Origin: Paracoccus aeridis
GTDB taxonomy: Bacteria; Pseudomonadota; Alphaproteobacteria; Rhodobacterales; Rhodobacteraceae
Reading direction: 5' to 3'
Assembly: GCF_004923205.2 (NCBI RefSeq)
Contig: NZ_SELD02000001.1
Location: 62,001-126,000, forward strand
DNA length: 64,000 bases
In this document: piece after piece, positions 26,677 to 34,294 of the stretch
Numbering within the stretch: position 1 is the first letter of the stretch
Layout of the letters: each line of letters begins with the position of its first letter
Program-made: the position numbers and the translations under genes
Notes under the pieces: model-generated
Database searches by the model: none
The model's input: only the letters and a program-made list of their open reading frames with translations
What the model was told of the DNA's origin: nothing

Positions 26677-28125
26677 ATGATCGACATCCGTCCCGTTGCC
26701 CATTCCATCGGCCGCCTCACCGCCGTCTTCGGCGCGCTGATGGCGGCGCCCGGCGTGGTGGACTGGTGGGCGGGCGACCCGCACTGGCAGGTGTTCGCGG
26801 AAACCGGGCTCATCTGCGCGCTCCTGGGCGGGCTGGTCGCCATCGCCACCGCCGGGCGGGGGGGCGAGCTGATGCTGGAACAGGCGTTCCTGCTGACCTC
26901 GGGCGTGTGGCTGGTGCTGCCGATCGTCGGCGCGCTGCCCTTCGTGATGGGCGAGCCGCACGCGAGCTTCGTCGATGCCCTGTTCGAGGCGATGTCGGGC
27001 ATGACCACTACCGGCGCCACCGCCTTCCCGCAGCTCGACGACCTGCCGCTCGGCACGCATCTGTGGCGGGCGATGCTGCAATGGACCGGCGGCCTCGGGA
27101 TCATCGTCGTGGCGATGCTGTTCCTGCCGGTCATGCGGATCGGGGGGATGCAGTTCTTCCGCTCGGAAGGGTTCGACACAATGGGCAAGATCATGCCGCG
27201 CGCGGGGCAGATTGCGGCCGAGATCACGCGCATCTACATCCTGTTGACGATCGCCTGCGCGGTTACCTATGCCGCGCTCGGCATGTCGGGCTTCGACGCC
27301 ATCTTCCACGCGATGACCACCGCCTCGAGCGGGGGCTTCTCCAGCCGCGACGCGAGCTTCGGCGCCTTCATCGGCCCCCTGGAAATCGCGTCCTGCGTCT
27401 TCATGATCCTCGCCACGATCCCGTTCGTGCGGATCGTGCAGGCGGTCTATGGCGACATCCGCCCCTTGTGGCGCGACAGCCAGATCCACGCCTACCTGAT
27501 GGTGCTGGCGGCGATCACCGGGCTGATCGTCCTTTACCGGCTGCTGTTTTTGGGCGAGACCGATCTGGGCCAGCTGCTGCGCGAGACGACCTTCAACGTC
27601 GTGACCACGGTGTCGGGCACCGGCTACTTCTCGGCCGATCCGCAGCGCTGGGGGGAACTGGCGCTGGCGCTCCTGATCGTGGGCGGGCTGATCGGCGGCT
27701 GCACGGGATCGACCGCGTGCTCGGTCAAGATCTTCCGCTACCAGGTGCTGGTCCGGTCGGTCGAGGCGCAGATCGTGCGGATGCAGTCGCCCCACCGCGT
27801 CGCGCACCCGCGGCTGGAAGGCCGCAGGCTCGACCCCGACGTGGTGACGTCCGTAACGGCGTTCTTCACGCTGTTCATGCTGACCTTCGGCGTGCTGATC
27901 GTGGCGCTCGCGCTCACGGGCCTGCACGCCCGGACCGCGCTGACCGCCGCCTGGACCGCCATCACGAACGTCGGCCCCGCCTGGGGGCCGGAGGTCACCG
28001 CCAATGGGTCGGTGGCCGAGTTTCCGGCCAGCGCCAAGTGGCTGATGATCGCGGGGATGTATGTCGGCCGGCTGGAGCTTCTGGCCGTCTACGTCCTGTT
28101 CCTGCCGCGGTTCTGGCGGCAGTAG
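26677..28125 (+). CDS. TrkH-family potassium uptake channel
   Basis: 482-residue inner-membrane K+ translocating subunit. The four pore loops are seen as MSGMTTTGATAF, AMTTASSGGFSS, VTTVSGTGYFSA and AITNVGPAWGP, each with the selectivity Gly. Length and ten-plus helices match TrkH. It works with the cytoplasmic TrkA regulator, which is not in the window. The ATG 26677 has no clear ribosome site, only GGGCAG about 13 bases up, so the start is a little less sure. It converges on the SPOR-like gene with 15 bases between. Confidence 0.92.
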   Translation: MIDIRPVAHSIGRLTAVFGALMAAPGVVDWWAGDPHWQVFAETGLICALLGGLVAIATAGRGGELMLEQAFLLTSGVWLVLPIVGALPFVMGEPHASFVDALFEAMSGMTTTGATAFPQLDDLPLGTHLWRAMLQWTGGLGIIVVAMLFLPVMRIGGMQFFRSEGFDTMGKIMPRAGQIAAEITRIYILLTIACAVTYAALGMSGFDAIFHAMTTASSGGFSSRDASFGAFIGPLEIASCVFMILATIPFVRIVQAVYGDIRPLWRDSQIHAYLMVLAAITGLIVLYRLLFLGETDLGQLLRETTFNVVTTVSGTGYFSADPQRWGELALALLIVGGLIGGCTGSTACSVKIFRYQVLVRSVEAQIVRMQSPHRVAHPRLEGRRLDPDVVTSVTAFFTLFMLTFGVLIVALALTGLHARTALTAAWTAITNVGPAWGPEVTANGSVAEFPASAKWLMIAGMYVGRLELLAVYVLFLPRFWRQ

Positions 28126-28140
28126 GGCGGCAGCAGGTCG

Positions 28141-29628
28141 TCAGTTCGCGGGGGCAGGGCCGGGCGTCTCGCCGGTGTCGGCTTCCGTCCCCGGCAGCGC
28201 CGCCGCGTCCTCGCCGGCGTCGGTCGCGCCGGGCGCGAAGCGGGTCAGGCTGTCCGCGATCTCGGCCGCGACGCGGGGCTGGTTCTCGCCGTCCTCGACC
28301 GGCCAGATCAGGACGAACCCCTCAGCCCGGCCGTCCGCGACCCGGCCCTCGGCATGGCCGATATGGGTGGCGTTGCGGCCGTCGAGCGTGATCCGCCCCT
28401 GGCTCACGTCGCGTTCGGGGCGCGGCACCCAGCCCAGCGCGGTGACGAGGCCGGCGAGGTCCAGCATCTCCTGCTGGCCGCCCGGCTGCGAGAACAGGAT
28501 CAGCGCCGCGCCGGAATCGCCCTTGGGGCGATAGATCGACAGCGCCCGCTGGGTGCGGTCGAATTCCAGCCGGTCCATCGGCGCGATGGCCTGCAGCCCG
28601 GTGTGGTCGTCGCGCAGTTCCGACAGGCCCATCTGCACCCGCCACGCTTCGCGCCGTTCCATCAGCCGCCGCATCGCGGTGCCCGCGTCGGGCGCGGCGC
28701 GGTCGGCCACCACCTGCGCGGCGATCGCCTCGCGCGTTTTGGGGCCGTCCTTGCCGTCGATCTCTCCGTCGTAGCGGCCCGCCCAGCGGAGCGCCCGCTG
28801 GACATCGTCCAGGGGCGGCATCTCGGCGGTGCCCGGGCCGGGCAGGTCGGGCGCGGTGCCCGCATCGACGACGGTGCCCAGCTCCGCGGCCGTGGTCACG
28901 AAGGCGTCCTTCGGCACGCGGCCCGCGTTGCGGAACGCGGTCAGCCAGGCTGCGGCGACGGGTTCCTCCATCGGGCCCAGCGTCACGGCGAACCAGTCGT
29001 CGGAACGCCGGGACAGACCCGCCTCGGGGAAGGTCTCGCGCCAGTCGGCGAGGGCGGCGTCGGCCTCCTCGCGCGTGCGGAGGGACTGGAGGCGGATGAA
29101 GTGTTCCGGCGCGGGCGCGGGCTCGGCGGCTGGACCCGTGGGCGCGGTGTCGGGGGCCACGTCGGCAGTCGGGGAGGTAGTCTCGGGGGAAGTCCCGGGG
29201 ACAGGCGCGGGGGTGGCCGGATCGGTCGCGGCAGCATCGGCGGCCCCGGCGATTGCCGCATCCCCGCCAGCCGCGTCCGCGCCCGCTGGGGCCGCGCCGC
29301 CCGGCGCAACCGGCGTCAGCGCGGCTTCGGGAACGGCGATGAAGCTGTCGGGCGGAATGCGGCGCTCGGCCTTCAGCTGCGCCATGAGGTCGTCTGCCGC
29401 GTCCCGCTCCATCGGTCCCAGCGCGATCCCGGTCCAGCCGCCGGGAAGAGGGAAGGTCACGACCTCGGGGAACTGCGCGGCCCAGGCCTGCGCGGCGGCC
29501 TGCGCCTCGGCCCCGCGGCGCGCCTCGACCCGGATCGTCACCGACTCGGCGAGCGCGGTCAGCGGCGCGGCCATGCCCGCCAGCGCCAGCACGATGATCT
29601 TCAGCCCGCCCTGCACCTTGTTGCGCAT
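28141..29628 (-). CDS. Secreted SPOR-like/peptidoglycan-binding-like protein
   Basis: 495 residues with signal peptide MRNKVQGGLKIIVLALAGMA...LTALA. Two related ~70-residue SPOR-like modules follow: one near 30-100 (IRVEARRGAEAQAAAQAWAAQFPEV...) and one near 170-245 (IRLQSLRTREEADAALADWRETFPEA...), both ending in a LGPM(E) strand. An Ala/Pro-rich linker of about 65 residues lies between. DVQRALRWAGRYDGEIDGKDGPKTREAI (near 275-302) is a peptidoglycan-binding-1 domain. The C-terminal part shows no family I recognise. It probably sits in the periplasm and binds the cell wall. The gene faces glyQ across ~160 bases. Confidence 0.7.
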   Translation of the reverse strand: MRNKVQGGLKIIVLALAGMAAPLTALAESVTIRVEARRGAEAQAAAQAWAAQFPEVVTFPLPGGWTGIALGPMERDAADDLMAQLKAERRIPPDSFIAVPEAALTPVAPGGAAPAGADAAGGDAAIAGAADAAATDPATPAPVPGTSPETTSPTADVAPDTAPTGPAAEPAPAPEHFIRLQSLRTREEADAALADWRETFPEAGLSRRSDDWFAVTLGPMEEPVAAAWLTAFRNAGRVPKDAFVTTAAELGTVVDAGTAPDLPGPGTAEMPPLDDVQRALRWAGRYDGEIDGKDGPKTREAIAAQVVADRAAPDAGTAMRRLMERREAWRVQMGLSELRDDHTGLQAIAPMDRLEFDRTQRALSIYRPKGDSGAALILFSQPGGQQEMLDLAGLVTALGWVPRPERDVSQGRITLDGRNATHIGHAEGRVADGRAEGFVLIWPVEDGENQPRVAAEIADSLTRFAPGATDAGEDAAALPGTEADTGETPGPAPAN

Positions 29629-29786
29629 GATGCCCCGTCCGTTTCTTCTTGTTCGAGGGCCGCCTTGCCGCCCTTCATTGACCCTGTCAGGTCCGCTGAA
29701 TAGAAGGTGCCCCCAAAGAAGGCCCCGACCTCGCAGGCTGCCCGCGCGGCCCCGACATCGCGCCAGTTATGCAAAAGGACGCCGGG

Positions 29787-30815
29787 ATGACCAGCCCCCA
29801 GCCCCACGTCACACCCGGGACCGACCCGCAGGCCCGGCCCCCGGCCGTCGCGGTTCCCCGACCCGCGCCGGACCGGCCGACCTGCTTCCAGGACGTGATC
29901 CTGCGCCTGCAGACCTACTGGGCCGCGACCGGCTGCGCGATCCTGCAACCCTATGACATGGAGGTGGGGGCGGGCACGTTCCACCCGGCCACCACGCTCC
30001 GCAGCCTGGGCACCCGCCCGTGGGCCGCGGCCTATGTCCAGCCCTCGCGCCGCCCGACCGACGGGCGCTACGGCGAGAACCCGAACCGGCTCCAGCACTA
30101 CTACCAGTACCAGGTCATCATCAAACCCTCGCCGCCGAACCTTCAGGACCTGTATCTGGGCAGCCTGCGGGCGATCGGGCTGGACCCGATGGTCCACGAC
30201 GTCCGCTTCGTCGAGGACGACTGGGAATCCCCGACGCTCGGCGCGTGGGGCCTTGGCTGGGAGGTCTGGTGCGACGGGATGGAGGTGAGCCAGTTCACCT
30301 ACTTCCAGCAGGTCGGCGGCCACGACTGCCGCCCGGTGTCGGGCGAGCTGACCTACGGGCTGGAGCGGCTGGCCATGTACGTGCTGGGCGTCGAGCACGT
30401 GATGGACATGCCGTTCAACGCACCGGGCTCGCCCATCGCGCTGACCTACGGCGACATCTTCCTGCAGACGGAACGCGAATACAGCCGCTGGAACTTCGAA
30501 ACGGCGGACACCGCGATGCTGCTCCAGCACTTCAAGGATGCCGAGGCCGAATGCGCCCGGATCCTCGATGCGCCAGACCGGGACGGGGCCGGGCGGCGGA
30601 TCCCGATGGCGCACCCGGCCTATGACCAGGCGATCAAGGCAAGCCACCTGTTCAACCTGCTGGACGCGCGCGGCGTCATCTCGGTCACCGAACGGCAGGC
30701 CTATATCGGCCGGGTCCGGGCGCTGGCGAAGCGCTGCGCCGACCTGTTCGTCACCACCGAGGCCGCGACGGGTGCCAACGCGGCAGCCGGGACCGCCCCG
30801 GGGGCCGGGGCGTGA
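29787..30815 (+). CDS. glyQ: Glycyl-tRNA synthetase alpha subunit
   Basis: 342-residue catalytic subunit of the two-chain bacterial glycyl-tRNA synthetase. [61 protein letters not shown] and [19 protein letters not shown] are the standard motifs. An N-terminal addition of ~30 residues (Pro/Ala-rich) precedes the core, and the C-terminus carries a short Ala/Gly tail. Start 29787 has AAAGGACG upstream; the 29769 ATG has none. The stop overlaps the next gene's GTG, so translation is coupled. Confidence 0.96.
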   Translation: MTSPQPHVTPGTDPQARPPAVAVPRPAPDRPTCFQDVILRLQTYWAATGCAILQPYDMEVGAGTFHPATTLRSLGTRPWAAAYVQPSRRPTDGRYGENPNRLQHYYQYQVIIKPSPPNLQDLYLGSLRAIGLDPMVHDVRFVEDDWESPTLGAWGLGWEVWCDGMEVSQFTYFQQVGGHDCRPVSGELTYGLERLAMYVLGVEHVMDMPFNAPGSPIALTYGDIFLQTEREYSRWNFETADTAMLLQHFKDAEAECARILDAPDRDGAGRRIPMAHPAYDQAIKASHLFNLLDARGVISVTERQAYIGRVRALAKRCADLFVTTEAATGANAAAGTAPGAGA

Positions 30816-31291
30816 GCGTCACCGCCGGGAAGCTGGCGGCATCCGTGCTGGTCCTGTCCGGGATCGCGGCGGGCGCGGGCGTCTGGTACACGCAGGAATA
30901 CCTGTACTACGACGCGCTGCCCCCGATCACGGAACTGGCGGCGGTGGATGCGTCCGGCGCGCCGATGACGCTGGCCGTGCGCGACTTCGAGGGGATCGAC
31001 GGCACCTCGTCCCCCATCAGGTGGCGCGGCTGCATGACCGTCGATCCGGCCGAGGCCGGCCGCCTCGCGCCGTTCGCGGGCGCGACGCCCTTGAACCCGC
31101 CGAACTGGTTCGACTGCTTCGACCCCGGCCGACTGACCGACGACCTCGCCGCCGGGCGTGCCACCGCGCGGCTGGTCCAGCCCGAGATCCGCCCCGACGT
31201 GGACCGGGTGATCGCGGTCTATCCCGACGGGCGCGCCTTCGGCTGGCAACAGATCAACGACAAGACCCCGGAACGCGGAGTGATGGACTGA
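30812..31291 (+). CDS. DUF6446-type protein between glyQ and glyS
   Basis: 159 residues with one N-terminal helix ([21 protein letters not shown]) and a periplasm-facing rest, CDS start GTG. Aromatic and Cys features include [22 protein letters not shown] and [13 protein letters not shown], where two Cys could pair. I recall proteins of this kind between glyQ and glyS in Rhodobacterales (DUF6446). Stop and start overlap both neighbours (GTGA, TGATG), so it is made together with the synthetase. Why a membrane-anchored protein is in this operon is unknown. Confidence 0.75.
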   Translation: MSVTAGKLAASVLVLSGIAAGAGVWYTQEYLYYDALPPITELAAVDASGAPMTLAVRDFEGIDGTSSPIRWRGCMTVDPAEAGRLAPFAGATPLNPPNWFDCFDPGRLTDDLAAGRATARLVQPEIRPDVDRVIAVYPDGRAFGWQQINDKTPERGVMD

Positions 31292-33576
31292 TGGACCTGC
31301 TGATCGAGCTTCTCAGCGAGGAAATCCCCGCCCGGATGCAGGCCCGCGCGCGCGAGGACCTCAAGCGCCTGATCACCGGCGGGCTGGTCGAGGCGGGGCT
31401 GACCTACGCCTCGGCCGGCGCGTTCTCGACCCCGCGGCGGCTCGCGCTCGCGATCGAGGGGCTGACGGCGGAATCGAAGCCGGTGCGCGAGGAACGCAAG
31501 GGCCCCCGCACCGACGCGCCGGAAAAGGCGATCGAGGGCTTCCTGCGGTCCACCGGCCTGACGCTGGACCAGCTTGAACGCCGCGCCGACAAGAAGGCCG
31601 AGGTGTTCTTCGCCGTCATCGAGAAGCCCGGCCGCCGCGCGCCCGAGATCGTGGCCGAGGTGCTGGAGGCCGCGATCCGCGATTTCCCCTGGCCGAAGTC
31701 GATGCGCTGGGGGTCGGGGAACCTGCGCTGGGTGCGGCCGCTCCATTCCATCGCCGCGATCCTGTCGGACGAGGGCGGGACGCAGGTCGTGCCGCTGACG
31801 GTCGAGGGGATCACGGCGGGCGACACCACCCGCGGCCACCGCTTCATGGCCCCGGACGCGTTCCGCGTGACGGGCTTTGACGACTATGCCGCCAAGCTGC
31901 GCCGCGCGCGGGTGATGCTGGACCACGACGAACGCGAGGCGGCGATCCGGCAGGACGCGGCGAACCTCGCCTTCGCGCGGGGGTGGGAGATCGTGCCGGA
32001 CGACGCGCTGCTGGCCGAGATCGCGGGCCTCGTCGAATGGCCGGTGCCGCTGATGGGGGTGATCGAGGACCGGTTCCTGTCGCTGCCGCCCGAGGTGCTG
32101 CAGACCTCGATGAAGGAACACCAGAAGTTCCTGTCCGCCCGGAACCCGGCGACGGGCCGGATCGAGGGCTTCGTCACCGTCGCCAACATCGAGGCCCCCG
32201 ACGACGGCGCGACGATCCTGAAGGGCAACCAGCGCGTGCTGGCCGCCCGCCTGTCGGACGCGGCGTTCTTCTGGGACAACGACCTGCGGGTCGCGAAGGC
32301 GGGCATGGCCGAGTGGGCCGAGGGGCTGAAGTCGGTGACGTTCCACGCCCGGCTCGGGACCCAGTGGGACCGGGTGGAGCGGATCGCGGCGCTGGCCCGC
32401 GAGATCGCCCCGCATGTCGGCGCGGACGCGGGCATGGCCGAGAAGGCCGCGCGGGTCGCGAAGCTGGACCTGCGCTCGGCCATGGTGGGCGAGTTCCCGG
32501 AACTGCAGGGCACGATGGGCCGCTACTACGCGCAGGCCGCGGGCCTGCCCGAGCGGGTGGCCGACGCTGCGCGCGACCACTGGCGGCCCAGGGGCGAAAG
32601 CGACGGCGTGCCGTCGGAGCCGATTTCGGTGGCGGTGGCGCTGGCCGACAAGCTAGGAACTCTTGCTTGGTTCTGGCTTCTGTCCGAGAAGCCGACGGGA
32701 AGTAAGGATCCGTTCGCTCTCCGTCGGTCTGCGATTGGAACAATAAGACTGATCCTCGAGAATAGGTGCAATCTAGCACTCCAACCTCTCGTCAAGTTTG
32801 CAATGGAGAATACGCCGGAGTATTCGATCCTTGATCAAGAACGTGTAGAAAATCAGTCTCGCTTCAACGAGCTAGCTGAACGGCAAGCGCAATTGGAAGT
32901 ATTGCAAGGTGCTGCAACGAGCGACGAGGAACGAGCAAAAATTGCAGATGAGCTGGGGCATGGGATGCAGTTTGCAAGAGGGCTGCATCGGACACGGCTT
33001 GCAAACGAAAGTGCCCGCATCCGCCTCGCAGAAGCGGCCGAGGCCGAGGCTCCGGACCTTCTCGCCTTCCTCCACGACCGCCTCAAGGTCCACCTGCGCG
33101 AGCAGGGCATCCGCCACGACGTGATCGACGCGGTGCTGGCGATGCCGGGCAGCGACGACCTTACCCTTGTCGTGGCGCGGGCCACCGCGCTCAACGACAT
33201 GTTGAAAACCGAGGACGGGACGAACCTCCTGCAGGGGATCAAGCGGGCGGCGAACATCCTTTCGCAGGCCGAGGAGAAGGACGGGGTCGAGTATTCCCTC
33301 GGCGCCGACCCGAAGTTCGCCGAGACGGACGAGGAGCGCAGGCTCTTCGCCGCCCTCGACGCGGCCGAGCCAAGGATCGCCGCCGCCATGAAGGCCGAGG
33401 ACTTCCCCGCCGCCATGTCCGCCATCGCCGCCCTGCGCGGGCCGATCGACGCGTTCTTCGAGGCGGTGCAGGTCAACACCGACAACCAGGTGGTGCGCCG
33501 CAACCGGCTGAACCTGCTCTCGCGCATCCGCGAGGCCGGGCGGCTGATCGCGGACCTCACGAAGATAGAAGGGTGA
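31291..33576 (+). CDS. glyS: Glycyl-tRNA synthetase beta subunit, with a mosaic segment
   Basis: 761-residue tRNA-binding subunit. [44 protein letters not shown] and KEHQKFLSARN are family motifs in the first half; KPTGSKDPFALRR and LLAFLHDRLKVHLREQGIRHDVIDA mark the second half. Residues about 455-577 are coded by visibly AT-richer DNA with codons rare elsewhere in the window (CTA, ATA, AGA, GTA, TTG), and this includes a charged helical insert (NQSRFNELAERQAQLEVLQG). The frame is intact throughout, so the protein is probably functional. 73-bp repeats and a terminator follow the stop. Confidence 0.95.
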   Translation: MDLLIELLSEEIPARMQARAREDLKRLITGGLVEAGLTYASAGAFSTPRRLALAIEGLTAESKPVREERKGPRTDAPEKAIEGFLRSTGLTLDQLERRADKKAEVFFAVIEKPGRRAPEIVAEVLEAAIRDFPWPKSMRWGSGNLRWVRPLHSIAAILSDEGGTQVVPLTVEGITAGDTTRGHRFMAPDAFRVTGFDDYAAKLRRARVMLDHDEREAAIRQDAANLAFARGWEIVPDDALLAEIAGLVEWPVPLMGVIEDRFLSLPPEVLQTSMKEHQKFLSARNPATGRIEGFVTVANIEAPDDGATILKGNQRVLAARLSDAAFFWDNDLRVAKAGMAEWAEGLKSVTFHARLGTQWDRVERIAALAREIAPHVGADAGMAEKAARVAKLDLRSAMVGEFPELQGTMGRYYAQAAGLPERVADAARDHWRPRGESDGVPSEPISVAVALADKLGTLAWFWLLSEKPTGSKDPFALRRSAIGTIRLILENRCNLALQPLVKFAMENTPEYSILDQERVENQSRFNELAERQAQLEVLQGAATSDEERAKIADELGHGMQFARGLHRTRLANESARIRLAEAAEAEAPDLLAFLHDRLKVHLREQGIRHDVIDAVLAMPGSDDLTLVVARATALNDMLKTEDGTNLLQGIKRAANILSQAEEKDGVEYSLGADPKFAETDEERRLFAALDAAEPRIAAAMKAEDFPAAMSAIAALRGPIDAFFEAVQVNTDNQVVRRNRLNLLSRIREAGRLIADLTKIEG
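32650..33022 (+). other. AT-richer, codon-shifted patch inside glyS
   Basis: From about ADKLGTLAWFW to ESARIR the DNA changes sharply: codons CTA, ATA, AGA, AGT, GTA, TTG, CAA, GAA and AAT replace the G/C-ending codons used on both sides, and normal usage returns at CGCATCCGCCTCGCAG. The edges are abrupt on both sides. The conserved KPTGSKDPFALRR core is within the patch, so it looks like a homologous replacement from a lower-GC donor plus a lineage-specific insert. Confidence 0.7.
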
Positions 33577-33760
33577 GGGGCGCCCGCAAACAGTCCAGTG
33601 GACTGTTTGCAGCCCCGAACGCCCGTAGCGCAAGCGAAGGGCCGGAAGAGGGGCGCCCGCAAACATTTTATTGGACTGTTTGCAGCCCCGAACGCCCGAA
33701 GCGCAAGCGAAGGGCCGGCGGAGGGGCGCCCGCAAACAAGCCGGTGTACTGTTGGCAACC
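33577..33760 (+). repeat. 73-bp tandem repeat with palindromes, about 2.5 copies
   Basis: Units begin at 33577, 33650 and 33723 with GGGGCGCCCGCAAACA. Unit 1 holds a perfect palindrome, CAAACAGTCCA / TGGACTGTTTG with one centre base (33586-33608). Unit 2 keeps the right arm but has a changed left arm; unit 3 is truncated and diverged. AGCGCAAGCGAAGGGCCGG is shared by units 1 and 2. It lies between convergent genes directly after the glyS stop. Confidence 0.85.
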
Positions 33761-33818
33761 CAAGCGCCCCTGCCGCGACGGACAGCGGTCAGAAGTGAAC
33801 CGCGGGGGCAGTGATGAA

Positions 33819-33841
33819 AGGGGCGCCCACGCGGCGCCCCT
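33819..33841. terminator. Hairpin terminator between glyS and CsbD-like gene
   Basis: Perfect 9-bp stem AGGGGCGCC / GGCGCCCCT with loop CACGC. No long T tract follows, but its place between convergent genes and before the minus-strand stop at 33863 fits termination of one or both. Confidence 0.6.
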
Positions 33842-33862
33842 CTCGCACGTCCCCGCCGGCGC

Positions 33863-34216
33863 TTAGCGGCGGTCGTCGTTGTCGCCGTCGTCGGGGTAGT
33901 CGTCGTCGTCACCGAAGCGGGCGTCGTCCGACAGCTCGTCCTCGCCTTCGCCCACGTACTTGGCCGACAGCCGGATCGAATGGTTGTCGTGGAGCGGGTC
34001 CATGACCACGTCGGCCGGCAGCTCGCCCGCGATCCAGTCGCGGATCTCGTCGCGCGCCTCGGACGGCTCGGATTCCGTGATGCGGGCGACATAGGCTACG
34101 AAGGCGCGCTGGTCGCCGTCGATCTCGTCCAGGTCGGACTCGTCGGCGTCGGGCCATTTCTCCAGGATCGCCTCGTAGAAGGCGGGCCAGTTTTCCTGAA
34201 CATGCGACCATTTCAT
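33863..34216 (-). CDS. Small acidic CsbD-like stress protein
   Basis: 117 residues. MKWSHVQENWPAFYEAILEKW and DLDEIDGDQRAFVAYVARI follow the CsbD/YjbJ pattern (WxxVxxNW...W...DLxxIxG). The C-terminal half has an acidic tail (GDDDDYPDDGDNDD) with a likely disordered end. CsbD-like proteins rise in stress and are of unknown mechanism. Start 34216 has AAAAGGATC upstream; the longer frame to 34258 is not needed. It converges with glyS and follows the binding-protein gene on the same strand with 78 bases between. Confidence 0.65.
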   Translation of the reverse strand: MKWSHVQENWPAFYEAILEKWPDADESDLDEIDGDQRAFVAYVARITESEPSEARDEIRDWIAGELPADVVMDPLHDNHSIRLSAKYVGEGEDELSDDARFGDDDDYPDDGDNDDRR

Positions 34217-34294
34217 GGCGTGATCCTTTTCTTGGGCGATGCTCGCCGCTGTCGTCACCGAACCATGAAACGGGGCGCCGGTTCCCGGCTTTCG

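Noticed and set aside
33577..33760. Possible CRISPR array
   Set aside because: The units are continuous 73-bp copies with no unique spacers and no cas genes nearby.
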